Positions 36,077-45,050 of a stretch of 64,000 nucleotides of DNA are shown in pieces. The notes below the pieces were generated by a model. It made no database searches and was not told the origin of the DNA. It saw only the letters and a program-made list of their open reading frames with translations. The position numbers were made by a program, and so were the translations under genes. Every line of letters starts with the position of its first letter. The first letter of the stretch is position 1. Source of the DNA: Edaphobacter dinghuensis (GTDB lineage Bacteria > Acidobacteriota > Terriglobia > Terriglobales > Acidobacteriaceae); the NCBI RefSeq assembly GCF_014640335.1, contig NZ_BMGT01000002.1, forward strand, positions 1,054,001-1,118,000. Direction: 5' to 3'.

Positions 36077-37228
36077 TTACGAAACTTCAAGCATGCGGTC
36101 GAGCGCGATGCGCGACCATTGCTTGACATCATCATCCACCTTGATGCGATTGACCACGTTCCCTTCAACAAGGTTTTCAAGTGCCCAAGCCAGGTGCTGC
36201 GGCGAGATGCGGTACATCGTCGTGCACAGGCAACCGGCATCGTCCAACGTAATCACGCGCTTGCCCAGCGGAGCAAAGCGCTTCGCCAGCCGGTTCACCA
36301 GATGAATCTCCGTACCGACGGCAAAGCTCGTGCCTGCGGGAGCATCCTCAATGACTTTGATAATCCGCTCCGTCGAACCAACTTCATCTGCCTTCTGGCA
36401 GACCTCCCAGCGGCACTCCGGATGCACGATCACCTGCATCCCCGGTTCCTCGCGACGCACGCGGTCGACATGCTCCGGCAAAAAGCGCTGATGCACCGAG
36501 CAGTGCCCCTTCCACAAGATCACCTTCGCCGCCTTAAGCCGGTCCGGCGAGACGCCGCCATTAATCTGATACGGGTCCCAAACCACCATCTGCTCTCGCG
36601 GAATGCCCATAGCAAACGCCGTGTTCCGCCCCAGATGCTGGTCGGGCAGAAACAGAATCTTCCCGGCCCGCGCAAAGGCCCACTCAAAGGCGCCGCGAGC
36701 ATTCGAAGAAGTGCAGACCAGCCCACCACGCTCTCCGCAAAACGCCTTGATCGCCGCAGTCGAATTCATATAAGTCAGCGGAATCAGCCCGCCCGAAGCT
36801 TCGTCGGTCAATCCGGCGCGCTCCAGCGAATCCCAGCAGTCCTCTACCTGGCCAATCTCGGCCATATCGGCCATCGAGCAACCAGCGTTCAAGTCCGGCA
36901 GAATAACCTGCTGCCACGGTTGAGCCAGAACATCCGCCGTCTCCGCCATAAAGTGCACACCGCAGAACAGCAGATACTTCGCGTTCGTCTCGGTGGCGGC
37001 TTTGCTCAGCTTGTAGCTGTCGCCGGTGTAGTCGGCAAACCGAATCACCTCGTCGCGCTGATAGTGGTGCCCCAGCAAAACTACGTCGGTTCCCAGCGTA
37101 GCCCGTGCTGCGGCGATACGCGCATCCATCGTGTGATCAGGCTGCGAAAGATAGTTATCGAGAGAACACGTATCCGCAACACGCTCTGCCACGGCCGTTG
37201 CCGCGACCTCTTCCATTAGTCCGTTCAA
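36077..37228 (-). CDS. nadA: Quinolinate synthase NadA
   Basis: A 383-residue [4Fe-4S] enzyme that condenses iminoaspartate and dihydroxyacetone phosphate to quinolinate, in NAD synthesis. It shows LLGHHYQRDEVIRFADYTGDS near residue 52, and cluster-ligand cysteines in LLFCGVHFMAET, GGLVCTSSNARG and the CQKADEVGSTERII region after HPECRWEV. Length fits the longer NadA type. nadB and nadC are not in the window. The start may be the first or fifth codon. Confidence 0.96.
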   Translation of the reverse strand: MNGLMEEVAATAVAERVADTCSLDNYLSQPDHTMDARIAAARATLGTDVVLLGHHYQRDEVIRFADYTGDSYKLSKAATETNAKYLLFCGVHFMAETADVLAQPWQQVILPDLNAGCSMADMAEIGQVEDCWDSLERAGLTDEASGGLIPLTYMNSTAAIKAFCGERGGLVCTSSNARGAFEWAFARAGKILFLPDQHLGRNTAFAMGIPREQMVVWDPYQINGGVSPDRLKAAKVILWKGHCSVHQRFLPEHVDRVRREEPGMQVIVHPECRWEVCQKADEVGSTERIIKVIEDAPAGTSFAVGTEIHLVNRLAKRFAPLGKRVITLDDAGCLCTTMYRISPQHLAWALENLVEGNVVNRIKVDDDVKQWSRIALDRMLEVS

Positions 37229-37636
37229 TCTACTCCGCCTTCAGTCTCACGAGGTCGTTAGGTGTCGGCTGTCGCCGGCACCGCCCTTCGCCTCCGAGAC
37301 GGGGATGTTGAAAGCATGTACTGCCGAGGCTGCAGTGGATTCGCTAGAGCGGCCCGTTTCAAACCGCCATCCAACCCACGGGGATGTTGCAACCCTTACA
37401 ACTTCTACTACACTCGCGGCCATCTTTTGCCGCTCGTATTCATTGGACGAAGACCGCATGCAAAAGATGCATCTTTCGTCGTCGATTCAGCCGTGCAATC
37501 ATCAGACTCAGTTCTTCAAATCCGTCAGCCTTACTCCTTTAATCTTACAACAGTGTCAATCGAAGCCATCTAAATCCAACTAAGCCTCTAATCTATTTGT
37601 TACCCTCCAACGTAAGCCGTATCATGGGACGTATCT
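37229..37636. other. 408-base gene-free region between nadA and tatA
   Basis: Divergent promoter region. A 12-base direct repeat ACGGGGATGTTG occurs at 37299-37310 and 37378-37389. A 70-codon minus-strand frame (37247-37459) just before nadA has no family features and no ribosome-binding site, so it is not called. No RNA gene was recognised. Confidence 0.5.
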
Positions 37637-38197
37637 ATGCCTAGCTTTCAGGACAGCGCACTCATCTTCGTTCTCGCCTTGCTCCTCTTCGGCCCGAAGA
37701 AGCTGCCCGAGCTCGCCCGCCAGTTGGGCAAGCTTATGGCCGAGTTCCGCCGTGCCTCCAACGAATTCCGCATGCAGATGGAAGACGAGTTGCGCATGGC
37801 CGAACAGGCCGAGCAGCAGAAAAAAATCGCCGCCATGGAAGCGGCTGCCCCCGTCACCCCAGCCATCACCGACGGCAGCGAGAACACCACAGCGCCGCTC
37901 AGCCAGGACCCCATCGAAGAGCATCCTCACATGGACCCCTTCAAGGACGACTACTCGACCACAAGCCTCGAAACGGCAGTCGAGCCCGTCGCTGAAACCG
38001 TCGCCGAACCAGCTTCCGAACCGGCCCCCGAACCACTTCCCATCGCAACCTCAGGCGACCTTAATCTCATGCCCCCATCGACCGGCCTTCCCGTAGCCAG
38101 CAGCTCTTCCATCTCGCAGGCCTTTACCTCCATTCCGCACGCACCCGAGTCCGTGCCGGTATCCGATCAGACGACCGAGGCCCCTGTTCATGGCTGA
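37637..38197 (+). CDS. tatB: TatA/TatB family twin-arginine translocase protein
   Basis: A 186-residue protein with one short N-terminal membrane helix (DSALIFVLALLLFGPKKLPE), the FGPKKLPELARQLGK hinge and an amphipathic helix to about residue 60. A long acidic Pro/Glu/Ala/Thr-rich tail follows. The length and the extended tail are more like TatB than TatA, but in organisms with one such gene it may do both jobs. It overlaps tatC by 8 bases, forming a minimal Tat operon that exports folded proteins. Confidence 0.88.
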   Translation: MPSFQDSALIFVLALLLFGPKKLPELARQLGKLMAEFRRASNEFRMQMEDELRMAEQAEQQKKIAAMEAAAPVTPAITDGSENTTAPLSQDPIEEHPHMDPFKDDYSTTSLETAVEPVAETVAEPASEPAPEPLPIATSGDLNLMPPSTGLPVASSSSISQAFTSIPHAPESVPVSDQTTEAPVHG

Positions 38198-38975
38198 TTT
38201 CGTCGATCGCGCCCGGGCCGCCGTTACCGACCGCGCAGAACTCCCCGGCATGAGTCTCATGGAACACCTCGCCGAGTTGCGCACGCGGCTCATGCACTCG
38301 GCTGCCTACTTGCTCGTTGGCTTCGTCGTAGCCTATGTCTTCCACGAGCGCCTCTACGGCTACGTGCAGCAGCCGCTCACCAACCTGCACATCGCGCTCA
38401 ACTTCACCCACCCGACCGACGGCCTCAACCTCTATCTCAAGGTCGCCTTCCTCGGCGGAGCCATCCTCGCCTCACCCTTCATCCTCTATCAGGTCTGGCT
38501 CTTCATCTCGCCCGGTATGTACGCCAACGAGAAGCGCTACGTCGTCCCCTTCATGGCCGCGACCATCGGCCTCTTCTTTATCGGAGCGTGGTTCGGCTAT
38601 CGTTGGGTCCTTCCCGGCGCACTCAAGGTCCTCATCCTCGACTTCGGCAAAGACTTCCACCCCATCATCACCATCGAGGACTACACCGGCTTCTTCCTCG
38701 CCATCATCCTCGGCCTGGGCATCACCTTCGAGCTGCCCATCCTCATCTTCTTTCTCTCGCTCTTCGGCATCGTCGACGCGAAGTTCCTGCTCAAGCACAT
38801 CCGCTACGCCATTCTCGTCATCTTCCTCATCGCGGCCATCATCTGCCCCATGCCTGACCCCTACAGCATGTGCCTCTTCGCCGCGCCTATGCTTGCGCTC
38901 TACTTCGTCGGCGTCGGCGTAGCCTTCTTCGTCCACCCCGCCCGCCGCAAAGCCAAGGAACTGAAAGCCTCATGA
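38190..38975 (+). CDS. tatC: TatC, twin-arginine translocase receptor subunit
   Basis: A 261-residue protein with six membrane segments. It has the signature SLMEHLAELRTRLMHSAAYL near residue 24, which binds the twin-arginine signal, then YQVWLFISPGMYANEKRYV and ITIEDYTGFFLAIILGLGI, and the C-terminal CPMPDPYSM block. It is in an operon with tatA/B upstream, and its stop overlaps the following M28 peptidase gene as ATGA. Confidence 0.97.
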   Translation: MADFVDRARAAVTDRAELPGMSLMEHLAELRTRLMHSAAYLLVGFVVAYVFHERLYGYVQQPLTNLHIALNFTHPTDGLNLYLKVAFLGGAILASPFILYQVWLFISPGMYANEKRYVVPFMAATIGLFFIGAWFGYRWVLPGALKVLILDFGKDFHPIITIEDYTGFFLAIILGLGITFELPILIFFLSLFGIVDAKFLLKHIRYAILVIFLIAAIICPMPDPYSMCLFAAPMLALYFVGVGVAFFVHPARRKAKELKAS

Positions 38976-39952
38976 CCTCGGTCGCATTAGTAAACACCTG
39001 TCATCCTGAGCGAAGCGCAGCGAAGTCGAAGGACCTGCGGTTGTTCTTACCTCTGCTTGTCCTTCTCCTCACAGCCACAAACCTCCACGCAGCAGCACCC
39101 GCCCGCTTCAACGGACAAGCCGCCTTCGCCCTCACCCAGCAGTTCCTCAACGTAGCCCCCAAGCGTTACCTCGGCTCCCCCGGCCATGCCAAGGCCGAAG
39201 CCTTCATCAAGGACCACTTCAAGCCCGAGATCGCCAAGGGCCACTTCGAGACCGACAGCTTCAGCGCCAGCACTCCCGCCGGCCTGATGGACATGCGCAA
39301 CTACATCGTCAAGTATCCCGGCAAAAAAGACGGTGTCATTGTCATCGCCAGCCACTACGAGACCAATTACCCGCTGCGCGACATCGGCTTCGTCGGCGCC
39401 AACGACGGCGCCTGCACCACCGCCCTGCTCATCGAGATCGGCAACTACCTCCGCACTCATCCGCCGCAGGGCTACAGCGTCTGGCTCGTCTTCGACGACG
39501 GCGAAGAGGCCGTTCAGTCCTGGTCCAACTCTGACTCCCTCTACGGCACGCGCCACCTCGCCGCCAAGTGGTCGCAGGACGGCACTCTCAAAAAGATCAA
39601 GGCCTTCATGGTCGCCGACATGATCGGCGACAAAGACCTCAACATCGACAAGGACGCCAACTCAACCCCGTGGCTGCTCGACCTGCTCCAGCAGGCGGCC
39701 AAAAACACCGGCCACTCCAGCTACGTTTTCAAGAATCAGACAGCCGTCGAAGATGACCATCTCCCCTTCCAGCAGCGCGGCGTCCCTGTGCTCGACATCA
39801 TCGACATGGACTACGGCCCGCACACCATGACGTTGCCCGACGGCTACCATCACACCGCCTTCGACACCATCGACAAGATCAGCGCGCACTCGCTCCAGAT
39901 CGCGGGCGACCTCTTCCTCGAGATGATTCGCCTCATCGACCAGCACGGCTAA
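38972..39952 (+). CDS. Second secreted M28-family peptidase
   Basis: A 326-residue protein if started at the ATG overlapping the tatC stop. Residues about 10-21 (CHPERSAAKSKD) are encoded by a dispersed repeat; the hydrophobic core LRLFLPLLVLLLTATNLHAAA follows, so the whole forms a signal peptide with a repeat-derived, basic N-region. Zinc ligands: His in VIASHYETNY, Asp in GANDGACTT, Glu in FDDGEEA, Asp in VADMIGDKDL and His in DGYHHTAFDT. The arrangement resembles glutaminyl cyclase-like M28 proteins, so glutaminyl cyclase activity is an alternative to aminopeptidase. Confidence 0.85.
   Translation: MTSVALVNTCHPERSAAKSKDLRLFLPLLVLLLTATNLHAAAPARFNGQAAFALTQQFLNVAPKRYLGSPGHAKAEAFIKDHFKPEIAKGHFETDSFSASTPAGLMDMRNYIVKYPGKKDGVIVIASHYETNYPLRDIGFVGANDGACTTALLIEIGNYLRTHPPQGYSVWLVFDDGEEAVQSWSNSDSLYGTRHLAAKWSQDGTLKKIKAFMVADMIGDKDLNIDKDANSTPWLLDLLQQAAKNTGHSSYVFKNQTAVEDDHLPFQQRGVPVLDIIDMDYGPHTMTLPDGYHHTAFDTIDKISAHSLQIAGDLFLEMIRLIDQHG
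39000..39040 (+). repeat. Dispersed repeat (GTCATCCTGAGCG type) inside the M28 gene
   Basis: It starts GTCATCCTGAGCGAAGCG and ends GGACCTGCGG. It is a relative of the GTCATTCTGAGCG elements at 39992 and 46682. In this frame it encodes CHPERSAAKSKDL. Confidence 0.75.
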
Positions 39953-39991
39953 CCCTGTTTCGCAGCGGCTAGCCGTGCGCTCAAAATAATC

Positions 39992-40048
39992 GTCATTCTG
40001 AGCGCAGCGAAGAACCCCCGCATTTCGCTTTTGCAGTTGCCGTTGCTC
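39992..40048 (+). repeat. Dispersed repeat (GTCATTCTGAGCG type) with TTGC hexamer tail
   Basis: The body GTCATTCTGAGCGCAGCG plus AAGAACCCCC (39992-40019) is identical to the one at 46682. A tail ATTTCGCTTTTGC follows, then three TTGCNN hexamers (40031-40048). TTCT and AGAA can pair around the core. It lies after the M28 peptidase stop. Confidence 0.8.
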
Positions 40049-40093
40049 GTTCTTTACTTTTCTAGATACCCTTTCTAAATCACCGCGCCAGCC

Positions 40094-41614
40094 CTAACCG
40101 CTGTGGCGGCGCAGCACAGCCAGCACCTCTTCACTAGCTTCCACACTGGCAAGCTCTGGAGCCTTGGCACCCGCAGCCAGCAGAGCCTCAACCGTCTTTC
40201 CGTAGTTGCCCTTATCGCGATGCCAGCCGTGCTCCGACCCATGAATCGCCCATCCCAGCGGCGTTGCCTTGTACTCCTCTTCCTGCGCCTCCAGCGGAGC
40301 ATGGTGCCGCAACAGCTCCTGCACCATCGCAACGTTGCCATGCCACGCTGCCCAGTGCAGAGGCGTCTGGCCACTGTCTCCACGCACATCCGAAGGCCAT
40401 CCCGCGCCAAGCATCAGCCGAATCCCCTCGGTATTGTTCCGCAGCGCCGTGCCCACAATGCGGCGGCGAGCCTTCTCTGTCAGCGACTCCACCAATGTCG
40501 GATGCTTGGCCACCAGCTCCTTCACCAGCGCCTCATCACCCACCTCGCAGGCCTGTGTCAGTTGCAACCACAGCGGACTGCGCTCCATCAGCAGCCGAAA
40601 CACCGCTTCATACCCAAACTTATGAGCGATCATATGTGGCGTTGTGGCCCAGCCGAAGGTGTAGATATAAATACTGCCGCCGCTGTGCGGATTCTGCTTG
40701 GGAAGGTCTTTCTCCGACACGCTCACGCGCACCAAAGCCGGATCGGCATCAAGAAACTTCCGCACCATCTCCAGATCGCCCAGCGACGCCGCCATAAAGA
40801 TATCGGTCTGCGCACCTCGCGAGATCAGGTAGCGCAGCACATCCGCACGCGGCCAGCTCGTGCAACCCGCCATGTACTGCGCGGCGGTTGACTCGTGATC
40901 GATATCGCGAGCATCGATCTCCGCGCCATGGTCCAGCAGATAAGCCGCAATCTCAACCGTCGCGGCAAAGTGCAGCGGCATCTGCCCATCGCCGCCGCGA
41001 GCATGAACCAGCGCCGCATCGCCCTCAACCAGCTCTTTGACACGATCGAACATGCCCAACCGCGCAGCCGCGTGGATGTCCACATACGCGCCGCGCTCAA
41101 TCAGAAACGAAGCCAGCTTCGGATCGCCGTCGAAGACGCCAAAGCTCCCCGCCCACCACTTCGTCCGCGCATTGATATCGGCACCGGCCTCAAGCAGAAC
41201 ATCGACCATCTCGCGATTGCCATGATTCACCGCTCCAATCAGCGCAGGCGCTTGAAAACCAAAGTTAGGCAGCGGCTCATTCAGCCGCGACTTCAGCGCA
41301 GGATGCCGCTTGAGCACCTGTCGCACCAGCGCAGCATCGTTCGCCCTGACAGCACCGGTCAGCGCCTCCACCGGGTCGTCCGACGACGACTCGACATAGC
41401 CCTTCAGGCTCGCCCAGCTATCGAAGCCATACTCCCGTGCAATCGCATGCAGCGCATCAGCCAACTTAGGCTGTGCCTCTGAAAGCTGTACACCGGCATC
41501 ACGAAAACGCTGCGTCGCAGCAGCATCATCCTGAAGCGACTCCCGTAACAGCAGCCGTGCTTGCTTCTTAAGATGTTCGAGGTTAGGGCGAGTAGGTAAT
41601 TGGCGGGTAGACAT
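40094..41614 (-). CDS. Ankyrin repeat protein
   Basis: A 506-residue soluble protein. ATG 41614 has AAGGAG eight bases upstream; the GTG at 41623 is inside that region and less likely. After an N-terminal helical segment (NLEHLKKQARLLLRESLQDD), about eight to ten ankyrin repeats can be seen, for example GNREMVDVLLEAGADINART, DGQMPLHFAATVEIAAYLL, SGQTPLHWAAWHGNVAMVQE and a last repeat with ATPLGWAIHGSEHG. It has no signal peptide or membrane segment. A protein-binding role is likely; the partner is unknown. It is monocistronic. Confidence 0.88.
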   Translation of the reverse strand: MSTRQLPTRPNLEHLKKQARLLLRESLQDDAAATQRFRDAGVQLSEAQPKLADALHAIAREYGFDSWASLKGYVESSSDDPVEALTGAVRANDAALVRQVLKRHPALKSRLNEPLPNFGFQAPALIGAVNHGNREMVDVLLEAGADINARTKWWAGSFGVFDGDPKLASFLIERGAYVDIHAAARLGMFDRVKELVEGDAALVHARGGDGQMPLHFAATVEIAAYLLDHGAEIDARDIDHESTAAQYMAGCTSWPRADVLRYLISRGAQTDIFMAASLGDLEMVRKFLDADPALVRVSVSEKDLPKQNPHSGGSIYIYTFGWATTPHMIAHKFGYEAVFRLLMERSPLWLQLTQACEVGDEALVKELVAKHPTLVESLTEKARRRIVGTALRNNTEGIRLMLGAGWPSDVRGDSGQTPLHWAAWHGNVAMVQELLRHHAPLEAQEEEYKATPLGWAIHGSEHGWHRDKGNYGKTVEALLAAGAKAPELASVEASEEVLAVLRRHSG

Positions 41615-41816
41615 CAAACACACTCCTTCTTATGTCGCCCGTGGTCCGCTGCGTCGGGCAGAAGAGAGTGGATGTTGCATACAGCCAAACGGCAAAGGTG
41701 GGATAGTCCCTTTCCGCGGACGGGGTGCACCCTCGGTGTGCAAAATAACTGTAGCAAGCCGCCCCCACACGCAGCAACCACGCAAGCCTTCAAACTAAGT
41801 TTGTCTTGCTTCTACA

Positions 41817-42857
41817 ATGGCTCGCATGCGTCTATCCTTCCTTATGCCGCTTCTCCTCTCCAGCCTCGTAGCGCAAGCACAACCCTGGGCCATCGCCATC
41901 CACGGTGGCGCGGGCGAGTCCGAATGGAAGAACATGGACACGGCGACCGCGGCCGCCTATCACGCTTCACTAGCCAAGGCACTCGCGGCAGGCTCTGCCG
42001 TGCTGGCCCGTCACGGCTCCGCGCTCGATGCCGTAGAAGCATCGGTCGAAGTCCTGGAAGACGATCCCCTGTTCAACGCCGGTCGGGGATCGGCCTTTGC
42101 CGCCGACGGTACCAACGAGATGGACGCCGCACTGATGAATGGCGCAACCCTCGAAGCCGGTTCCGTGGCAAGCATTCACTTCACGCGCCACCCCATCGCG
42201 CTGGCCCGCGCCGTCATGGAGAAGACACCCTACGTCATGATGGTCGGCACAGGAGCCGATGCCTTCTCCCGCGCCCAGGGCTTGCAGCAGGAGCCCCCCG
42301 CGTTCTTCTTCACCGAGATGCGCTGGCAGGAGTTTGCCGACGTGATGCGTGCCAGCGGCCGTCCCGTGCCTCCTCGCCCCACCGGCACGCCGCCTGGAGG
42401 AAGCGGCCATGCATCGCTCTCCAATGATCCTCACATCTTCTCGCATCGTTTTGGCACCGTAGGAGCGGTTGCACGCGATGCACAAGGGCACCTCGCTGCT
42501 GCGACATCAACCGGAGGCATGCAGGGCAAGCTCCCCGGCCGCGTAGGAGATTCGCCCATCATCGGCGCGGGCACCTATGCGAGCGACCACTCCTGCGCCG
42601 TCTCAGGCACCGGCGTCGGAGAGTACTTCATTCGGCTCACGCTGGCACGTCAGGTCTGCACGCTGGTAGAACAAGGCAAGACACCGCAGCAAGCCGCCGA
42701 CCACATGATCCACACGGAACTACCCGCGCTCAAAGGCGGAGAAGGCGGTGTCATCGTGCTGGGCCGTACCGGCGCACCCGTATGGAGCAACAATACCGTC
42801 GGCATCTTCCATGCCCAGCAGGTCGAAGGCGGCGCAGCAGAAGTCTGGGTGAAGTAG
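41817..42857 (+). CDS. Isoaspartyl peptidase/L-asparaginase (Ntn hydrolase)
   Basis: A 346-residue precursor with a signal peptide (to about residue 22, VAQAQ). It has AIAIHGGAGESEW, DDPLFNAGRGSAFAADGTNE and the self-cleavage site HRFGTVGAVARD, where the Thr after Gly becomes the N-terminal nucleophile of the beta chain. TSTGGMQGKLPGRVGDSPII and IGAGTYA complete the substrate site. It removes beta-aspartyl residues from isoaspartyl dipeptides or hydrolyses asparagine, here probably in the periplasm. Start is the first or fourth codon. Confidence 0.93.
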   Translation: MARMRLSFLMPLLLSSLVAQAQPWAIAIHGGAGESEWKNMDTATAAAYHASLAKALAAGSAVLARHGSALDAVEASVEVLEDDPLFNAGRGSAFAADGTNEMDAALMNGATLEAGSVASIHFTRHPIALARAVMEKTPYVMMVGTGADAFSRAQGLQQEPPAFFFTEMRWQEFADVMRASGRPVPPRPTGTPPGGSGHASLSNDPHIFSHRFGTVGAVARDAQGHLAAATSTGGMQGKLPGRVGDSPIIGAGTYASDHSCAVSGTGVGEYFIRLTLARQVCTLVEQGKTPQQAADHMIHTELPALKGGEGGVIVLGRTGAPVWSNNTVGIFHAQQVEGGAAEVWVK

Positions 42858-42883
42858 GAATCCCCCATAGATGATGCACAAAC

Positions 42884-42960
42884 GTCATCTCGACCGGAGC
42901 CGCGCGGCCTCATCGCGTGGCGCAGTGGAGAGACCCCTGTATTTCGTCTTTGCTTTTGTT
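42884..42960 (+). repeat. Structured dispersed repeat, copy 1 (GTCATCTCGACCGG type)
   Basis: The left flank GTCATCTCGACCGGAGC and right flank GCGCAGTGGAGAGACCCCTG are identical to the copy at 47353. Between them is a hairpin of 8 pairs (42899-42906 with 42914-42921, one G-T) and a 7-base loop GCCTCAT. The outer GTC-A-TCTC can pair with GAGAGAC. A tail TATTTCG with T/G-rich sequence follows. Confidence 0.85.
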
Positions 42961-43022
42961 GTTGACTGTTTTTAAATCTGAACACACCATCTGCCATGCC
43001 AGTTCCAACACCATTAAAACGT

Positions 43023-43052
43023 AGCGGCGGCACAAACCTCTGTGCCGCCGCT
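43023..43052. terminator. Strong hairpin terminator after the DUF3761 gene
   Basis: A perfect 12-bp stem AGCGGCGGCACA (43023-43034)/TGTGCCGCCGCT (43041-43052) with loop AACCTC. On the minus strand it is followed after a few bases by TTTTAA, fitting termination of the DUF3761 gene; it may also stop plus-strand transcripts. Confidence 0.8.
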
Positions 43053-43074
43053 CTCTTCTAACCAGACCTAATCT

Positions 43075-43545
43075 CTATTTAGTGCAAGCTGTCCCATGGT
43101 CGGCGTGCGCACCCGAGGCCTTCGCATCCGCCTCGGACATATACTTCCCTTCCTTGGTCTTGCCGTAGTACTTCGTTCCCGGGCAGTGATAGACCTTCGT
43201 CGAGGTATTCACCCAAACCATTCCCGGTCCGCCGCCGGCCGCCTGCTGCATGGAAGCCATTGACTGGTGCGAAGCCTTAGCTGGAGCGGCTGTCATGGCA
43301 GCCGGAGCAGCCGCAGGGGCCGCAGCATTCGACTTCATCGCCATCGGAGCCGCAGCCGGAGCAGCATTCGCCGCATACCAGGTCTGCACTCCTTTATGTC
43401 CCCGGCAAGCACCCTTCTTGCTGGGAGCCGTCGTATACGTGCCGTCCTTGCACTGCCCAGTCGATCCTGCCGGGGCCTGCGCCATGGCCACATTTACGGC
43501 AAGCAGCGCTGCCGCAACCGTCAACAAGCGAGTACATATCTTCAT
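43075..43545 (-). CDS. Secreted small DUF3761-like protein
   Basis: A 156-residue protein. ATG 43545 has AGGAG five bases upstream and begins a signal peptide MKICTRLLTVAAALLAVNVAMA. The mature part has a DUF3761-like block GQCKDGTYTTAPSKKGACRG, an Ala/Pro/Met-rich linker, and a second block TKVYHCPGTKYYGKTKEGKY followed by MSEADAKASGAHADHG. Five cysteines are in the mature part, so disulfides are possible. Function is unknown; it is probably periplasmic or extracellular. Confidence 0.8.
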   Translation of the reverse strand: MKICTRLLTVAAALLAVNVAMAQAPAGSTGQCKDGTYTTAPSKKGACRGHKGVQTWYAANAAPAAAPMAMKSNAAAPAAAPAAMTAAPAKASHQSMASMQQAAGGGPGMVWVNTSTKVYHCPGTKYYGKTKEGKYMSEADAKASGAHADHGTACTK

Positions 43546-43732
43546 AAGTTCTCCTGTAAGTATCGAGATCACTAACTACAGCTGAAATACCGACTTATGC
43601 TACGCCAACTCGGAAAAACTGTCATCAAAGTTCCCATTCCCACCTCACCCAAACGGTGTACGTGCTGCCCCCTTTCGGGGATGGTTGCTCCCTGATACCC
43701 GCTCCTACTCTCAAACTCAACGAGGTAGTACC

Positions 43733-43921
43733 ATGCACGCGCCTACGCTTCACTCCACCTACGACAACGCTGCTGCGCCCACGCGCCGCGTCATGGCAGC
43801 CGATTTCCTGCTTACCCACCCCCTGCTCCCCGTCCTGCGCGGCGTATTTATCTCCTCGCTACTCTGGATCTTTCTGGCCCTGGTTCTCTATGGCGTCTAC
43901 ACCCTGATCGTCGCCCACTAG
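43733..43921 (+). CDS. Small single-span membrane protein
   Basis: A 62-residue protein with GAGGT six bases before its ATG. About 28 polar residues are followed by one membrane helix (LRGVFISSLLWIFLALVLYG, residues about 38-58) and a very short tail. It lies 50 bases upstream of the TerC gene on the same strand, so it may be co-transcribed with it. No family is recognised. Confidence 0.65.
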   Translation: MHAPTLHSTYDNAAAPTRRVMAADFLLTHPLLPVLRGVFISSLLWIFLALVLYGVYTLIVAH

Positions 43922-43971
43922 CAGATTCGACATGCACGTCCAGGCAGGCTCGCGATAGCATCGTAGGACAG

Positions 43972-44895
43972 ATGCCCGCTGCCACCCCCATCAGCCACTG
44001 GATCGGCTTCCACCTCTTTCTCCTCGTCCTGCTCACCTTCGAGTTCTTTTACACTCGCCGTCGCACTCCTGCGCCCTCCCCTGCCAAGGCCCACCGCAAC
44101 GCCGTCGTCTCCACTGTCCTCTGGATCGTCGCCGCCCTCGCCTTCGCCGGATTCGTCTTTTACACCCTCGGCAGCGAATCCGCCGTCCAGTACCTCGCGG
44201 GCTATGCCATCGAAGAGTCGCTCTCCATCGACAACCTCTTCGTCTTCCTTATGCTCTTCCGCCTCTTCCAGATTCAGCCGCTCAAGCAGCCTCGTGTCCT
44301 TTTCTGGGGAGTGCTCGGAGCCATCCTCATGCGTGGAGCCTTCATCGCCGCCGGCATCGGCCTGCTCGACCGCTTCGCCTGGATCAGCTACGTCTTCGCA
44401 GCCATCCTGCTCATCGCGGCCATCCGCCTTGTCCTGCCGTCATCTCACAGCGAAGAAACTCCGGTCTGGATTCGCTGGCTCTCCAAAGTCCACCCCGTCA
44501 GCCTCACGCAAGACCACTTCTTCGTCATCGAAGACAACCGCCGCATGGCCACCGTCCTCTTCCTCGCCCTCGTCGCCATCGAGCTGGCCGATGTCGTCTT
44601 CGCACTCGACTCCATCCCCGCCGTCCTCTCCATCACGCGCCATCCCTTCCTCGCCTATACGTCGAACATCATGGCGGTCATGGGACTGCGCTCGCTCTAC
44701 TTCCTGCTCGTCCACTTCCTCGCCAAGCTGCGCTTCCTGCACTACGGCCTCGCCGCCGTGCTCGCCTTCGCCGCCATCAAGATGCTCTCCGGCCATTGGA
44801 TCGAGATCGGCCCGCTGCTCTCGCTCGGCGTCATCGTCGTTCTGCTCGGCATCACGGTCACTGCATCGTTTATCGCGCAGCCTGCGCAAAAATAA
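43972..44895 (+). CDS. TerC/Alx family integral membrane protein
   Basis: A 307-residue protein with about eight to nine membrane segments. It carries the two TerC signatures with acidic membrane residues: IEESLSIDNLFVFLMLFRLF near residue 83 and AIELADVVFALDSIPAVLSI near 203. In other bacteria Alx/TerC proteins export manganese or act in tellurite resistance and in metal loading of exported proteins. No yybP-ykoY manganese riboswitch was recognised upstream. Confidence 0.92.
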   Translation: MPAATPISHWIGFHLFLLVLLTFEFFYTRRRTPAPSPAKAHRNAVVSTVLWIVAALAFAGFVFYTLGSESAVQYLAGYAIEESLSIDNLFVFLMLFRLFQIQPLKQPRVLFWGVLGAILMRGAFIAAGIGLLDRFAWISYVFAAILLIAAIRLVLPSSHSEETPVWIRWLSKVHPVSLTQDHFFVIEDNRRMATVLFLALVAIELADVVFALDSIPAVLSITRHPFLAYTSNIMAVMGLRSLYFLLVHFLAKLRFLHYGLAAVLAFAAIKMLSGHWIEIGPLLSLGVIVVLLGITVTASFIAQPAQK

Positions 44896-45050
44896 ATATT
44901 CCGAAAAATTCCTCTATCTCCACCACTGCCAAACTTTGCATCAAAATACCCAGTTTGCGCCTCTAACTATCTGTAAGGCCATCGAGAAACACATCATCGA
45001 ACTGCGCGTGCCAGCTTGCGCCGAACCCCGTCAAGGATATAAATCAGTAC

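Noticed and set aside
37247-37459. 70-codon minus-strand frame just upstream of nadA
   Set aside because: No ribosome-binding site, motif or helical pattern; probably chance.
43573-43732. Possible yybP-ykoY manganese riboswitch before the small gene and terC
   Set aside because: Only a CCCC-TTTC-GGGG hairpin is present; the conserved internal loops of the riboswitch were not found.
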